In this document: positions 17,007 through 25,822 of the stretch, in pieces
Layout: each line of letters starts with the position of its first letter
How positions within the stretch are numbered: position 1 is the stretch's first letter
NCBI RefSeq assembly: GCF_016612505.1
Contig: NZ_JAENRR010000036.1
Span: 1-49,350, forward strand
DNA from: Carboxylicivirga marina
GTDB lineage: Bacteria > Bacteroidota > Bacteroidia > Bacteroidales > Marinilabiliaceae
Direction: 5' to 3'
Length of the DNA: 49,350 bases
The notes under the pieces: generated by a model
The model's input: the letters and a program-made list of their open reading frames with translations, nothing else
What the model was told of the DNA's origin: nothing
The model's database searches: none
Translations under genes and position numbers: made by a program

Positions 17007-18656
17007 TTACTTCTTCATCTCTTTATAGGCATTCACTAAGCCATTGGTTGATGCATCATGAGAAGTGACTGCTTCATCACTCTGTAGCTCGGGTAAAATA
17101 GCGTTAGCTAATTGTTTCCCTAATTCAACGCCCCATTGGTCAAAGCTATAGATGTTCCAGATAATTCCTTGTACGAAAATCTTGTGTTCATACATGGAAA
17201 TTAAAGCGCCTAAAGTACGAGGATTCAATTCCTTCATTAAAATAGAGTTGGTAGGAATATTACCAAGGAATACTTTGTAAGGAAGCAATGCTGCAATTTC
17301 TTCGTCTGATTTGCCAGCCGCTTTAAATTCAGCAGTTACCTGTTCTTCAGTTTTACCCACCATCATGGCTTCTGTCTGCGCAAAGAAGTTAGCCAGTAAT
17401 TTTGGATGATGATCGCTTAATGGATTATGACTCTTAGCAGTGGCCATAAAATCACAAGGGATTAATTTTGTTCCTTGATGAATTAACTGATAAAAGGCAT
17501 GCTGACCATTGGTTCCAGGTTCACCCCAAAGGATTGGACCAGTCTGGTAATTTACTTTCTCACCATTACGGTCAACATATTTACCGTTACTTTCCATATT
17601 TCCTTGCTGGAAATAAGCTGAGAAGCGGTGCATGTATTGGTCGTAAGGTAAAATGGCCTCTGTTTCGGCACCGTAGAAGTTGTTGTACCAAACACCAATC
17701 ATGGCTAAAACAACCGGTAGATTACTCTCAAAAGGGCATGTTTTAAAGTGGATATCCATCGCGTGAGCACCTTCCAGTAATTCACGGAAGTTATCGAAAC
17801 CAATGCCACATGCAATGCTTAAGCCAATAGCCGACCATAATGAGTAACGGCCACCAACCCAGTTCCAGAATGCGAACATATTGGCCGTATCAATACCAAA
17901 AGCAGCAACTGCATCAGCGTTTGTTGATAAAGCTACAAAATGCTTTGCAACGGCTGCTTCATCTTTTGCTGAATCAAGGAACCATGATTTTGCTGAATTA
18001 GCATTGGTCATCGTTTCCTGAGTCGTAAAGGTTTTTGAAGCAATGATAAATAGTGTTGTTTCCGGATTAACTGATTTTAAGGCTTCGGCAATGTGCGTGC
18101 CATCCACATTAGATACGAAATGTAGGTTGACGTTTTTCTTGTATGGCTTTAATGCCTCAGTGACCATTAATGGGCCTAAATCGGAGCCACCAATGCCAAT
18201 GTTAACAATGTCAGTAATGGCTTTACCCGAATAGCCTTTCCACTGACCTGAAATAACCTTTTCAGAGAAAGTCTTCATCTGGCCAAGAACGGCATTTACA
18301 TCAGGCATAACATCTTTGTCATCAACCATAACTGGTGTATTGCTACGGTTACGTAATGCGGTGTGTAATACTGCACGGCCTTCTGTTACATTAATAGCTT
18401 CACCGGCAAAAGTACTTTCAATGGCACTTTTTAGTCCGCACTCTTCTGCCAACTTAAATAGTAATGATAGCACTTTGTCATCAATGCGGTTTTTGGAGTA
18501 ATCCAAAAGAATGTCTTCAAAACGCAATGAATATTTGTTAAAGCGTTCGCCATCTTTGGCAAAAAGGTCTTTCATGTGCGTGCCATTGAACTCGGCATAA
18601 TACGCCTCAAGCTCTTTCCACGCTTTGGTAGTAGTTGGATTAATACCTGGTAACAT
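17007..18656 (-). CDS. pgi: Glucose-6-phosphate isomerase
   Basis: The 549-residue protein has the classic PGI signatures: [15 protein letters not shown] for phosphosugar binding, [34 protein letters not shown] with the catalytic Glu, and [12 protein letters not shown] with the ring-opening His; the family Lys near the C-terminus is in the [13 protein letters not shown] signature. It interconverts glucose-6-phosphate and fructose-6-phosphate in the cytoplasm. The length matches the E. coli-type enzyme. It follows gpsA by 100 bp on the same strand; lysS-gpsA-pgi is a common order in Bacteroidales. A bidirectional terminator ends the transcript. Confidence 0.97.
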   Translation of the reverse strand: MLPGINPTTTKAWKELEAYYAEFNGTHMKDLFAKDGERFNKYSLRFEDILLDYSKNRIDDKVLSLLFKLAEECGLKSAIESTFAGEAINVTEGRAVLHTALRNRSNTPVMVDDKDVMPDVNAVLGQMKTFSEKVISGQWKGYSGKAITDIVNIGIGGSDLGPLMVTEALKPYKKNVNLHFVSNVDGTHIAEALKSVNPETTLFIIASKTFTTQETMTNANSAKSWFLDSAKDEAAVAKHFVALSTNADAVAAFGIDTANMFAFWNWVGGRYSLWSAIGLSIACGIGFDNFRELLEGAHAMDIHFKTCPFESNLPVVLAMIGVWYNNFYGAETEAILPYDQYMHRFSAYFQQGNMESNGKYVDRNGEKVNYQTGPILWGEPGTNGQHAFYQLIHQGTKLIPCDFMATAKSHNPLSDHHPKLLANFFAQTEAMMVGKTEEQVTAEFKAAGKSDEEIAALLPYKVFLGNIPTNSILMKELNPRTLGALISMYEHKIFVQGIIWNIYSFDQWGVELGKQLANAILPELQSDEAVTSHDASTNGLVNAYKEMKK

Positions 18657-18756
18657 GTTAGTAGTATTTGTTTGTTTGTATTGATTCTTTTTGAAAAGAT
18701 GTTGCCATTAGCTGGCTGCTATTAGCTTTATATCAATTGTGTTGATTGATAATCGT

Positions 18757-19752
18757 TTAACGCAGATGCTCCGTTAATAATCGTATCTCCATCGATGGTG
18801 ATATTTTCTCATAAATGATGTTGTAAACAGCCTCGGTAATTGGCATGTTAACTTTATATTTATCATTTATCTCATGGATGCTTTTAACCGCATAATATCC
18901 TTCTGCAATCATCAGCATTTCCATTTGAGCGTATTTTACCGAATAGCCTTTCCCAATCATGGTACCAAACATGCGATTGCGACTAAACTGCGAGTAGGCG
19001 GTCACTAATAAGTCGCCAAGATAGGCTGAACTCTTAATGTCGCGAGTAATCGGATGAACCGTATCAACAAAACGTTTCATCTCCTGAATGGCGTTGGAAA
19101 TTAACACGGCCTGAAAGTTGTCGCCATAAGCAAGTCCGTGGCAAATACCAGATGCAACAGCCATAATATTTTTTAAAACAGCAGCATATTCAGTACCATA
19201 AATATCATCCGATATGGTCGTCATGATATAGGGCGTTTTTAAAAAGGCCGAAAAGGCTCTGGCACGCTTTACATCCTGACAGGCAATTGTCAGGTAAGAC
19301 AGTCGTTCTAGTGCCACCTCTTCAGCATGACAAGGACCACTAATAACGCCTATGGATTCTGTAGGTACATCATAAACCTGATTAAAATACTGGCCAATTA
19401 TCAGGTTTTCATCAGGCACTAAACCTTTAATTGCAGAAACCACAAACTTATCGTTCATCGGTTCAGTAAGGTGTTCGGTGGCTGATTTTAAAAAGGCCGA
19501 AGGAATAGCCAGAATAATGATATCTGACTCTCGTACAACCTCATTGATGTCTGTTGAGAAATTGATTTTATCCGGATTAAACTCAACACTCGTCAGGTAA
19601 TTGGGGTTGTGCTTATAGCGTTTAAAATCATCAATGTGTGACTGGTCTCGAAAGTACCAGTTAATGGATGGCACATTATTAAAAAGCATCTTAGCAATAG
19701 CAGTTGCCCAGCTTCCGCTACCGATAAGGCCTATCCTTGATGATTCATCCAT
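18757..19752 (-). CDS. gpsA: NAD(P)H-dependent glycerol-3-phosphate dehydrogenase
   Basis: The 331-residue protein begins with a Rossmann motif, IGLIGSGSWATAIA (Gly11-Gly13), and has the family GPCHAEEVALER (near 139-150) and the catalytic Lys194 in AVLKNIMAVASGICHGL, followed by YGDN. GpsA makes sn-glycerol-3-phosphate from dihydroxyacetone phosphate for phospholipid synthesis. The expected GPSHAEE of most members is GPCHAEE here. It is separated from lysS by a strong terminator, so it likely has its own promoter in the short gap; pgi may be co-transcribed with it. Confidence 0.95.
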   Translation of the reverse strand: MDESSRIGLIGSGSWATAIAKMLFNNVPSINWYFRDQSHIDDFKRYKHNPNYLTSVEFNPDKINFSTDINEVVRESDIIILAIPSAFLKSATEHLTEPMNDKFVVSAIKGLVPDENLIIGQYFNQVYDVPTESIGVISGPCHAEEVALERLSYLTIACQDVKRARAFSAFLKTPYIMTTISDDIYGTEYAAVLKNIMAVASGICHGLAYGDNFQAVLISNAIQEMKRFVDTVHPITRDIKSSAYLGDLLVTAYSQFSRNRMFGTMIGKGYSVKYAQMEMLMIAEGYYAVKSIHEINDKYKVNMPITEAVYNIIYEKISPSMEIRLLTEHLR

Positions 19753-19786
19753 AAAGTGATTTGTTTAGTTTGAAATAGTGAGAGAT

Positions 19787-19828
19787 AAAAATAAGACAAA
19801 AAAGGAAACATTGCCTTTTTTGTCTTAT
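19787..19828 (-). terminator. Rho-independent terminator after lysS
   Basis: A 15-bp perfect stem (ATAAGACAAAAAAGG / CCTTTTTTGTCTTAT) with an 8-nt loop spans 19791-19828. On the minus strand it is followed by TTTTATC. It sits 15 nt after the lysS stop. Confidence 0.85.
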
Positions 19829-19843
19829 CTAATTAATCGTTTA

Positions 19844-21565
19844 TTAAGCTAACCAGGCTTTGACATCGTCTTGCGATGGGTTTTTTAAGCCTAGTTTATT
19901 CTTTTTGTTGTAGCCACAAAGGTCTTGGAAAAGTTTCGTAGGTTTCACTTCTTTTAAAGCATCTACTTTGCTGTAACCCAATCCGCGAACTACTTCAATC
20001 CATTCAGGAACAAGGCCAAGTTCAGCAAATTTCTCATCGCTATCAGGCAATACCTTCTTTTCTGGACGCATTTGAGGGAAGAACAGTACATCTTGAATTG
20101 AATCCTGACCAGTCATAAACATGGTTAAGCGGTCGATACCAATTCCCATTCCCGATGTAGGAGGCATACCATATTCCAGTGCACGAACAAAATCCATATC
20201 AATAAACATGGCTTCGTCATCACCTTTTTCAGATAATTTCATTTGCTCCTGGAAACGTTCTAGCTGGTCAATTGGGTCATTCAACTCGGTGTATGCATTA
20301 CAGAGCTCTTTACCATTTACCATTAACTCAAAACGCTCAGTTAATTCTGGATTATCACGGTGCTTTTTACACAGCGGTGACATCTCAACAGGATAATCAG
20401 TAATAAATGTTGGCTGTATCATGTGGCCTTCACACTTCTCGCCAAAAATTTCATCAATCATTTTTCCTTTACCGAATGTCTCATCAATTTCTATGTGTAA
20501 ATCGTCACACACTTTGCGAAGCTGCTCTTCATTCATGCCGTTAATGTCAATGCCAGTGTGCTCTTTAATGGCATCAATCATGGTTAAACGGCGGTATGGG
20601 GCTTTAAAATCAATTTCATTGTCACCAATGGTTACCGTTGTTTTTCCATGAAGAGCTAAGGCCACTTTTTCAATCATGGTTTCGGTAAACTCCATCATCC
20701 ACTTATAGTCTTTGTAGGCTACGTAGATTTCCATCACCGTAAATTCCGGGTTATGAGTTCGGTCCATTCCCTCGTTACGGAAATCTTTGGCAAACTCATA
20801 CACACCTTCGTAACCTCCAACAATTAATCGCTTTAAATATAACTCATTGGCAATACGCATGTACAATGGAATGTCCAGTGCATTGTGGTGAGTTATAAAT
20901 GGGCGTGCCGATGCACCTCCTGGTATTGGCTGAAGAATTGGTGTTTCCACTTCAAGGTAACCGGCACCATCAAACATGTCGCGCATGGTTTTGATAATCG
21001 TACGGCGCTTTTCGAATACTTCTTTAACCTGCGGATTAACGATTAGATCAACGTAGCGCTGACGGTAACGCATTTCCGGATCGGTAAATGCATCATATGT
21101 TTTGCCATCTTTCTCTTTAACGATAGGTAGTGGTTTAAGTGATTTACTTAAAATCGTTAACTCTTTTACATGCAGGGTAGTTTCACCCATTTGTGTTTGA
21201 AAAACGAATCCTTTAACACCAATGATATCACCCATATCCAAAAGTTTTTTGAATACAGTATTGTAAAGTGTCTTATCCTCATCAGGGCATAAGTCATCGC
21301 GATTCAAATAAATCTGGATACGCCCTTCTGAATCCTGAAGCTCTGCAAATGAGGCTTTACCCATAATGCGTCGGCTCATGATTCGACCTGCAATAGTCAC
21401 TTCCTGAAGGTTATCTTTTTCCGGATCAAATTCCTGTTTTATCTCAGTTGACAGATGAGTGGTTTTGTATTGTGCTGCCGGATATGCGTTAATACCCAGT
21501 TTGTTTAGCTCCTCTAAACTTTTTCGTCTGATAATTTCCTGTTCGCTCAGTTCCAACGTACTCAT
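19844..21565 (-). CDS. lysS: Lysyl-tRNA synthetase, class II
   Basis: The 573-residue protein has an N-terminal OB-fold anticodon-binding domain (about residues 58-150, with [18 protein letters not shown]) and a class II catalytic core. Motif 1 ends with [21 protein letters not shown], motif 2 is [20 protein letters not shown], and motif 3 is [16 protein letters not shown]-terminal extension of about 60 residues ([20 protein letters not shown]...) follows motif 3; such tails are typical of Bacteroidota LysS but absent from E. coli LysS. It charges tRNA-Lys. It is divergent from the HAD phosphatase gene across about 190 bp. Confidence 0.97.
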   Translation of the reverse strand: MSTLELSEQEIIRRKSLEELNKLGINAYPAAQYKTTHLSTEIKQEFDPEKDNLQEVTIAGRIMSRRIMGKASFAELQDSEGRIQIYLNRDDLCPDEDKTLYNTVFKKLLDMGDIIGVKGFVFQTQMGETTLHVKELTILSKSLKPLPIVKEKDGKTYDAFTDPEMRYRQRYVDLIVNPQVKEVFEKRRTIIKTMRDMFDGAGYLEVETPILQPIPGGASARPFITHHNALDIPLYMRIANELYLKRLIVGGYEGVYEFAKDFRNEGMDRTHNPEFTVMEIYVAYKDYKWMMEFTETMIEKVALALHGKTTVTIGDNEIDFKAPYRRLTMIDAIKEHTGIDINGMNEEQLRKVCDDLHIEIDETFGKGKMIDEIFGEKCEGHMIQPTFITDYPVEMSPLCKKHRDNPELTERFELMVNGKELCNAYTELNDPIDQLERFQEQMKLSEKGDDEAMFIDMDFVRALEYGMPPTSGMGIGIDRLTMFMTGQDSIQDVLFFPQMRPEKKVLPDSDEKFAELGLVPEWIEVVRGLGYSKVDALKEVKPTKLFQDLCGYNKKNKLGLKNPSQDDVKAWLA

Positions 21566-21654
21566 TCTATTAATCTATTTTTAGAACATTACTAAAATGA
21601 CAGATGTATCTGCCAACCGTTATTTTTCGCGTCTTAATTGCGCAAAAAGTTTTG

Positions 21655-21662
21655 CAAAGATA
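21655..21662 (-). promoter_or_regulatory. Possible -7 box for lysS
   Basis: On the minus strand this reads TATCTTTG, an exact TAnnTTTG match, about 90 nt upstream of the lysS ATG. It is the only exact match on that strand in the intergenic region. A -33 partner is not clear. A short dyad (GCAAAA-AG-TTTTGC, 21642-21655) abuts it. Confidence 0.4.
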
Positions 21663-21756
21663 ATGGTTTTCATCGAATTTGGTATTTTGTCATTTATAAG
21701 TTCATTTGTAATTACTTAATTTAACGCCTTGATGCGTAAATGTTAAAAAAGAATAC

Positions 21757-22383
21757 ATGGATATGGTTGATTTATCGACGGTTGATGCTTATTTGTTTGA
21801 TTTGGGAGGAGTGATTGTTGATATTAGTCCTGATGCAGCGATTGATGCTTTTAATAAATTAGGCTTAAAGAATTTGCATGAACAGATAACACTTGGGCAC
21901 CACGAAGGATTGTTTAAGAAATATGAACAGGGCGCTGTCTCGACGAATGAATTTATACAGCAGATTCAAAATATGCTTCCTAACCAGGTTAGCGATCAGG
22001 AAATTATTGATGCCTGGAATCAAATGTTGGTATACATGCCAAATGAGCGTGTGGAAATATTAGAGCGATTAAGAGCAAAATCACCCGTCTTTTTGTTGAG
22101 CAACACCAACGACCTGCATCGAAATAAGTATGTTTCAATGGCTGATGCATACGATAATGTTGAGCCGATTTTCACTAAGGCTTTTTATTCGTACGAGATT
22201 GAGATTAGTAAACCGGACCTTGAATCTTTTCAATATGTCATCGATAACAGTGATTTAATTCCTGAGCGAACCTTGTTTTTAGACGATTCGCAATTGAATT
22301 TAGATGCAGCTAAAACACTTGGTTTTCAAATAGTTTTAGTTTCAGAGTCAAATTCAATGGTAAATATATTTAGCAAAATGTAA
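21757..22383 (+). CDS. HAD family hydrolase (YihX-like phosphatase)
   Basis: The 208-residue protein is a HAD-superfamily subfamily IA phosphatase. Motif I is YLFDLGGVIVDI with the nucleophile Asp15; as in E. coli YihX the usual second Asp of DxD is replaced (DLG). Motif II is FLLSNTN, motif III Lys is in EISKPDLESF, and motif IV is LFLDDSQLN. YihX dephosphorylates alpha-glucose-1-phosphate; the substrate here could be that or another sugar phosphate or FMN. It is the first rightward gene after the divergent lysS region and is followed 68 nt later by the two outer-membrane genes. Confidence 0.88.
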   Translation: MDMVDLSTVDAYLFDLGGVIVDISPDAAIDAFNKLGLKNLHEQITLGHHEGLFKKYEQGAVSTNEFIQQIQNMLPNQVSDQEIIDAWNQMLVYMPNERVEILERLRAKSPVFLLSNTNDLHRNKYVSMADAYDNVEPIFTKAFYSYEIEISKPDLESFQYVIDNSDLIPERTLFLDDSQLNLDAAKTLGFQIVLVSESNSMVNIFSKM

Positions 22384-22451
22384 TTCTATGTAGTTTCTGC
22401 TTGACATTAAAGATTAAGGTTAATAATTTTATTGATAAGATAAATTATGAC

Positions 22452-23279
22452 ATGACTAAATCAACCTTAATCCTTATTGTTGCGCTTTTAAGCCTGAACT
22501 TAAAATTGCATGGGCAATCGTTAGGCTATTCCGGGCCAGTGAGTTCTTCGCTGGCATATGTAAAAGTATTTGATGATTCTCATTGGGCCAGTCTTAATAA
22601 TGTTGCTAACCAGGCACATGTAAAATCGCTGTCTGTTGGTGCAGCTTATCAAATGCGATTCAACCTTAGTGAGCTGAGCTCACGTGCTGCCACTGCTATA
22701 GTGCCAAGTCGTTTTGGGAGTTTTTCAGGACTGGCGATGCAAAGTGGTTTTTCAAAAAGTAACTACAATCGATATGCTGTTGCATACAGTCGTTTATTTG
22801 GTAATTCCATCAGCGCTGGTTTTCAGTTTAATTACATGAATCATCAGATGCAATCAGCCGATCGGGCTGATGCTTTTTATTCAGCATTCGGATTGGGGTT
22901 TAAAACAACAGAAAGCATCAAGGTAGGCGTTTATATTCAAAATCCCGAACAAAGTAAATTAAGTTATCAGGATGAAGCGTATGCGTTACCAACATTTTTT
23001 AACGGAGCAATTAAGTATTCTATTCCACACAAATTCTTCGCGATTTTTGAATTAGAAAAGGAACTGGAATATGATGTCGTTTATAAAACTGCTATTCAGT
23101 TTAGTTTTAATGACAAGCTTTTTGTGCGAGGTGGTGTGCGAGGTAAACCGGTTGAAATTACCTTTGGTGGAGGCTTTCAACTAGTTGGCTTATCAATTGA
23201 TGTGGGTTTTTCACATCATCAGCAATTAGGAATGACATCGGGAGCAGGATTGGCCTATTCATTTAAGCATAAACAATGA
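22452..23279 (+). CDS. Outer-membrane beta-barrel protein, PorV/PorQ-like
   Basis: I chose the ATG at 22452 (275 residues) because it begins a clean signal peptide, MTKSTLILIVALLSLNLKLHGQ; the earlier frame start at 22401 puts 17 polar residues before it. The mature protein is a run of amphipathic strands rich in Gly and aromatic residues (SVGAAYQMRF, AVAYSRLFG, SAGFQFNYMNH, VKVGVYIQNPEQSK), with a FadL/PorV-like look: ASLNNVANQAHV near the N-terminus matches the habit of that group. The stop overlaps the next start as ATGA, so the two are translationally coupled. Function is unknown; a shared outer-membrane role with the next gene is inferred. Confidence 0.7.
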   Translation: MTKSTLILIVALLSLNLKLHGQSLGYSGPVSSSLAYVKVFDDSHWASLNNVANQAHVKSLSVGAAYQMRFNLSELSSRAATAIVPSRFGSFSGLAMQSGFSKSNYNRYAVAYSRLFGNSISAGFQFNYMNHQMQSADRADAFYSAFGLGFKTTESIKVGVYIQNPEQSKLSYQDEAYALPTFFNGAIKYSIPHKFFAIFELEKELEYDVVYKTAIQFSFNDKLFVRGGVRGKPVEITFGGGFQLVGLSIDVGFSHHQQLGMTSGAGLAYSFKHKQ

Positions 23280-25300
23280 ATATGATAAGGTCGTTTGTTT
23301 TAACCATTTGTTTGTGTATATCAACTAGTGTTGTTGCACAACAAGACGAAGATTTGCAAAAGATGATTATCGATATGCTCGAAACCATGGCCGATCAGAA
23401 AATTGGTAACGCTAATTATGAAGAGCTGGTTAATGATTTGGTCAGTTTATCTCAACATCCCATCAATCTTAATGAAGCCGAAAAAGAGGAACTTGAACAA
23501 TTGTTTTTCTTAAGCGATCTACAGATTGAAAACATCCTTTTCTACCGCTATACCAATGGGCAATTATTTTCTATTTATGAACTACAGGCTGTTGAAAAAA
23601 TGGATAGTGAAACTATTCGTTATTTATTGCCATTCGTAACGGTTGCGCCTGTTGAGCAAAAGGTGAAGATGCGAGTCTTTGGTAATATCATGTCGCGTAT
23701 GCAAAGTACGATTCAAACCCCTGTGGGGTATTTAGCAAAAAATGATAGTACCTCGGCCGCATTTTTGGGTTCAAAAGAAAAATGGATGATGCGGGGACGA
23801 ATTAAATATGGAGATAAGCTAGATGCAGGTTTTACTTTGGAAAAAGACCAAGGCGAACAGGCGTTTCCTAATTATTTTCCAGCAGCCGATTTTTCATCCG
23901 CTTTTCTTCGGTTTAACAAGCCCGTAAAGTTTATCGATAGTTGGATAATTGGTGATTACCGTTTGTCATTTGGACAGGGAGTAGGCGTGTGGACCGATAT
24001 GGCATTTTCGAAAAGTACCGAAACAGCTCAGCTCAGGCGACGGGCAAAAGGCATCAATGCCTATACATCGGTTAATGAAAGTTCATTTTTAAGAGGTTCA
24101 GCGCTACGATTTAAATTTAGAGGTTGGTCCTTCTCGCCATTTGTTTCTTATAAAAAACGCGATGCTTCTTTCGTGTCCGATTCCGTTAATGATATGCTTG
24201 TTTCATCATTGCAAGAAACTGGTTATCATCGAACAGCAACTGAATTGACAAACCGGATGGTAATTAAAGAAAAGGTTTATGGTGCTCAAACTGCCTACAA
24301 GCATCATTTATTTCATATCGATGCCGGATATGTTAATTGGCAAATCGACGATGCGATCGAAGAGAAGACACATCTGAAAAATAAATATCGTTTCTCAGGA
24401 AACAAGCAGGAATGCCTTTGGTTGGCACATTCGATTTTTTTGCACAAGCTAACTGTTTTTGGAGAGGTGGCAATTCAAAACTTAGATGATTATGGAGTTT
24501 ATCAAGGAATCACCTATAATCCTGGTTTCGATGTGGTTGTTTCGTTGGCTTATCGAAAGTACAGTAAAGGGTACACAGCCATTCTTTCTAATCCATTTTC
24601 TGAATCATCAACCCGAGGAGGTGAGTCCGGTGTTTTTACATCCATTCGCTTAAAACCTGCCAGTCGATTAACGATTAAAGCATTTACCGACATGTTTCAA
24701 TGCGATTGGTTGAGGTATAATGTGTATCGACCCTCTGAAGGGTTTGAGTGGTTTGCTCAGGCTAATTATGATATCAGTCAGCAGCATTTGGCTTACGTGA
24801 GGTATAAATCCACACAAAAGGAAATAAATAGTAGTGTGAATTCTGCCTTGTATCAGGTTATTTCATATCAGAAAGATAATATACGTTTGTTTTATGCCTA
24901 TCAGCCAAGTGATAAATGGCGATTTCAGACACAATTTGAGCAGGCAATTTACAGAGAAGAAGTTTCATCCAAAGGTTGGATGGCTTTTCAGGATGTCAAA
25001 TATACGTCAGGAAAATACCAGGCAGCCTTGCGTTATGTTTTGTTTGATATTGATGACTACAATAGTCGTATTTATTCCTACGAACCTGATGTGTTGTATG
25101 CATTTACCATACCTGCCTACATGAATAAAGGTACGCGTATTATTCTTAACCTAAATGTAAAGCCGATTAAAAATCTGCGAATTTGGGGGCGTGTGGCACA
25201 TACCAATTATACAGGTCTTAAGCAGATTGGCTCGGGTCATCAACTTATTGAAGGGAATCAGTTAACGGAGTGGAAACTGCAACTTCAATACCGATTTTGA
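23276..25300 (+). CDS. Helix-hairpin-helix domain outer-membrane protein
   Basis: A 674-residue exported protein. A signal peptide (IRSFVLTICLCISTSVVAQ) is followed by an acidic helix, then a ComEA-like pair of helix-hairpin-helix motifs at about residues 60-123. Its marks are PINLNEAEKEELEQLFFLS, YRYTNGQLFSIYELQAV and DSETIRYLLPFV. From ~130 to the end it is a long strand-rich region ending in KLQLQYRF, whose terminal Phe is typical of outer-membrane barrels. Helix-hairpin-helix domains usually bind DNA backbones, but here they would sit in the periplasm. Proteins of this plan are widespread in Bacteroidota without a known role. It is coupled to the barrel gene upstream by an ATGA overlap. 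Confidence 0.8.
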   Translation: MNMIRSFVLTICLCISTSVVAQQDEDLQKMIIDMLETMADQKIGNANYEELVNDLVSLSQHPINLNEAEKEELEQLFFLSDLQIENILFYRYTNGQLFSIYELQAVEKMDSETIRYLLPFVTVAPVEQKVKMRVFGNIMSRMQSTIQTPVGYLAKNDSTSAAFLGSKEKWMMRGRIKYGDKLDAGFTLEKDQGEQAFPNYFPAADFSSAFLRFNKPVKFIDSWIIGDYRLSFGQGVGVWTDMAFSKSTETAQLRRRAKGINAYTSVNESSFLRGSALRFKFRGWSFSPFVSYKKRDASFVSDSVNDMLVSSLQETGYHRTATELTNRMVIKEKVYGAQTAYKHHLFHIDAGYVNWQIDDAIEEKTHLKNKYRFSGNKQECLWLAHSIFLHKLTVFGEVAIQNLDDYGVYQGITYNPGFDVVVSLAYRKYSKGYTAILSNPFSESSTRGGESGVFTSIRLKPASRLTIKAFTDMFQCDWLRYNVYRPSEGFEWFAQANYDISQQHLAYVRYKSTQKEINSSVNSALYQVISYQKDNIRLFYAYQPSDKWRFQTQFEQAIYREEVSSKGWMAFQDVKYTSGKYQAALRYVLFDIDDYNSRIYSYEPDVLYAFTIPAYMNKGTRIILNLNVKPIKNLRIWGRVAHTNYTGLKQIGSGHQLIEGNQLTEWKLQLQYRF

Positions 25301-25319
25301 TAATATTTCAATTGTTATT

Positions 25320-25358
25320 GCCTTATAAAAAACAAATGATTTGCTATTTTTACAAGGC
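25320..25358. promoter_or_regulatory. Nested inverted repeat upstream of the C_GCAxxG-sbcDC operon
   Basis: Arms GCCTTATAAAAA (25320-25331) and TTTTTACAAGGC (25347-25358) pair with one mismatch and enclose a perfect smaller palindrome, CAAATGATTTG (25333-25343). A near -7 box, TATTTTTA (25345-25352), lies inside the right half, 24 nt before the ATG. No T run follows on the plus strand. It could be an operator or an mRNA leader hairpin; a terminator for the preceding gene is less likely. Confidence 0.4.
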
Positions 25359-25375
25359 TAATAAATCACCTGCAC

Positions 25376-25822
25376 ATGGAAAAGAAGATAACTACAGCCA
25401 TTGACGCTTTTTACAATGGTAATAATTGCGCACAATCCGTTATTAAAGCTTATGTTGAAGATTTGCAATTCAATGAAGATCAGGCATTAGATATGGCTCT
25501 TGGTTTTGGTGGAGGAATGGGTAAAATGCAAAAAGCATGTGGTGCTGTTACGGGGGCTTACATGGTTATTGGCTTACATAATTCCAAAGAAATTCAGGAC
25601 GTTGACGAGCGTAAAACAAAAACGCCAGAGATGATTCAGTTATTTCGAAAGCAATTTTGTCAACGTCATCAAACCGATCAGTGCGTACATCTATTAGGTT
25701 GCGATATTCGAACCGAAGCCGGTCAGCAGTTGTTCAAAGAAAATAACCTAAAAGAAAAGGTGTGTTCCAAATGTATAGAATCGTCTATTGCTATTTTGGA
25801 AGATATGTTTAAACAAGACTGA
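25376..25822 (+). CDS. C_GCAxxG_C_C family (redox-active cysteine) protein
   Basis: The 148-residue protein matches the C_GCAxxG_C_C family: an early NNCAQSVIKAY (Cys18), a glycine-rich GFGGGMGKMQKACGAVTGA with Cys55 in the position of the family GCAxxG motif, and later cysteines in RKQFCQRHQTDQCVHLLGCD and VCSKCIES. These family cysteines are thought to be redox-active or to hold a metal cofactor, but no enzymatic activity is established. There is no signal peptide. The stop codon directly abuts the ATG of sbcD (TGAATG), so the protein is made from the same transcript as the SbcCD nuclease. Confidence 0.85.
   Translation: MEKKITTAIDAFYNGNNCAQSVIKAYVEDLQFNEDQALDMALGFGGGMGKMQKACGAVTGAYMVIGLHNSKEIQDVDERKTKTPEMIQLFRKQFCQRHQTDQCVHLLGCDIRTEAGQQLFKENNLKEKVCSKCIESSIAILEDMFKQD

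Noticed and set aside
18699-18727. Short direct repeat ATTAGCT...ATTAGCT in the gpsA-pgi gap
   Set aside because: Seven bases occurring twice in AT-rich sequence is within chance; no hairpin with a T run is formed.
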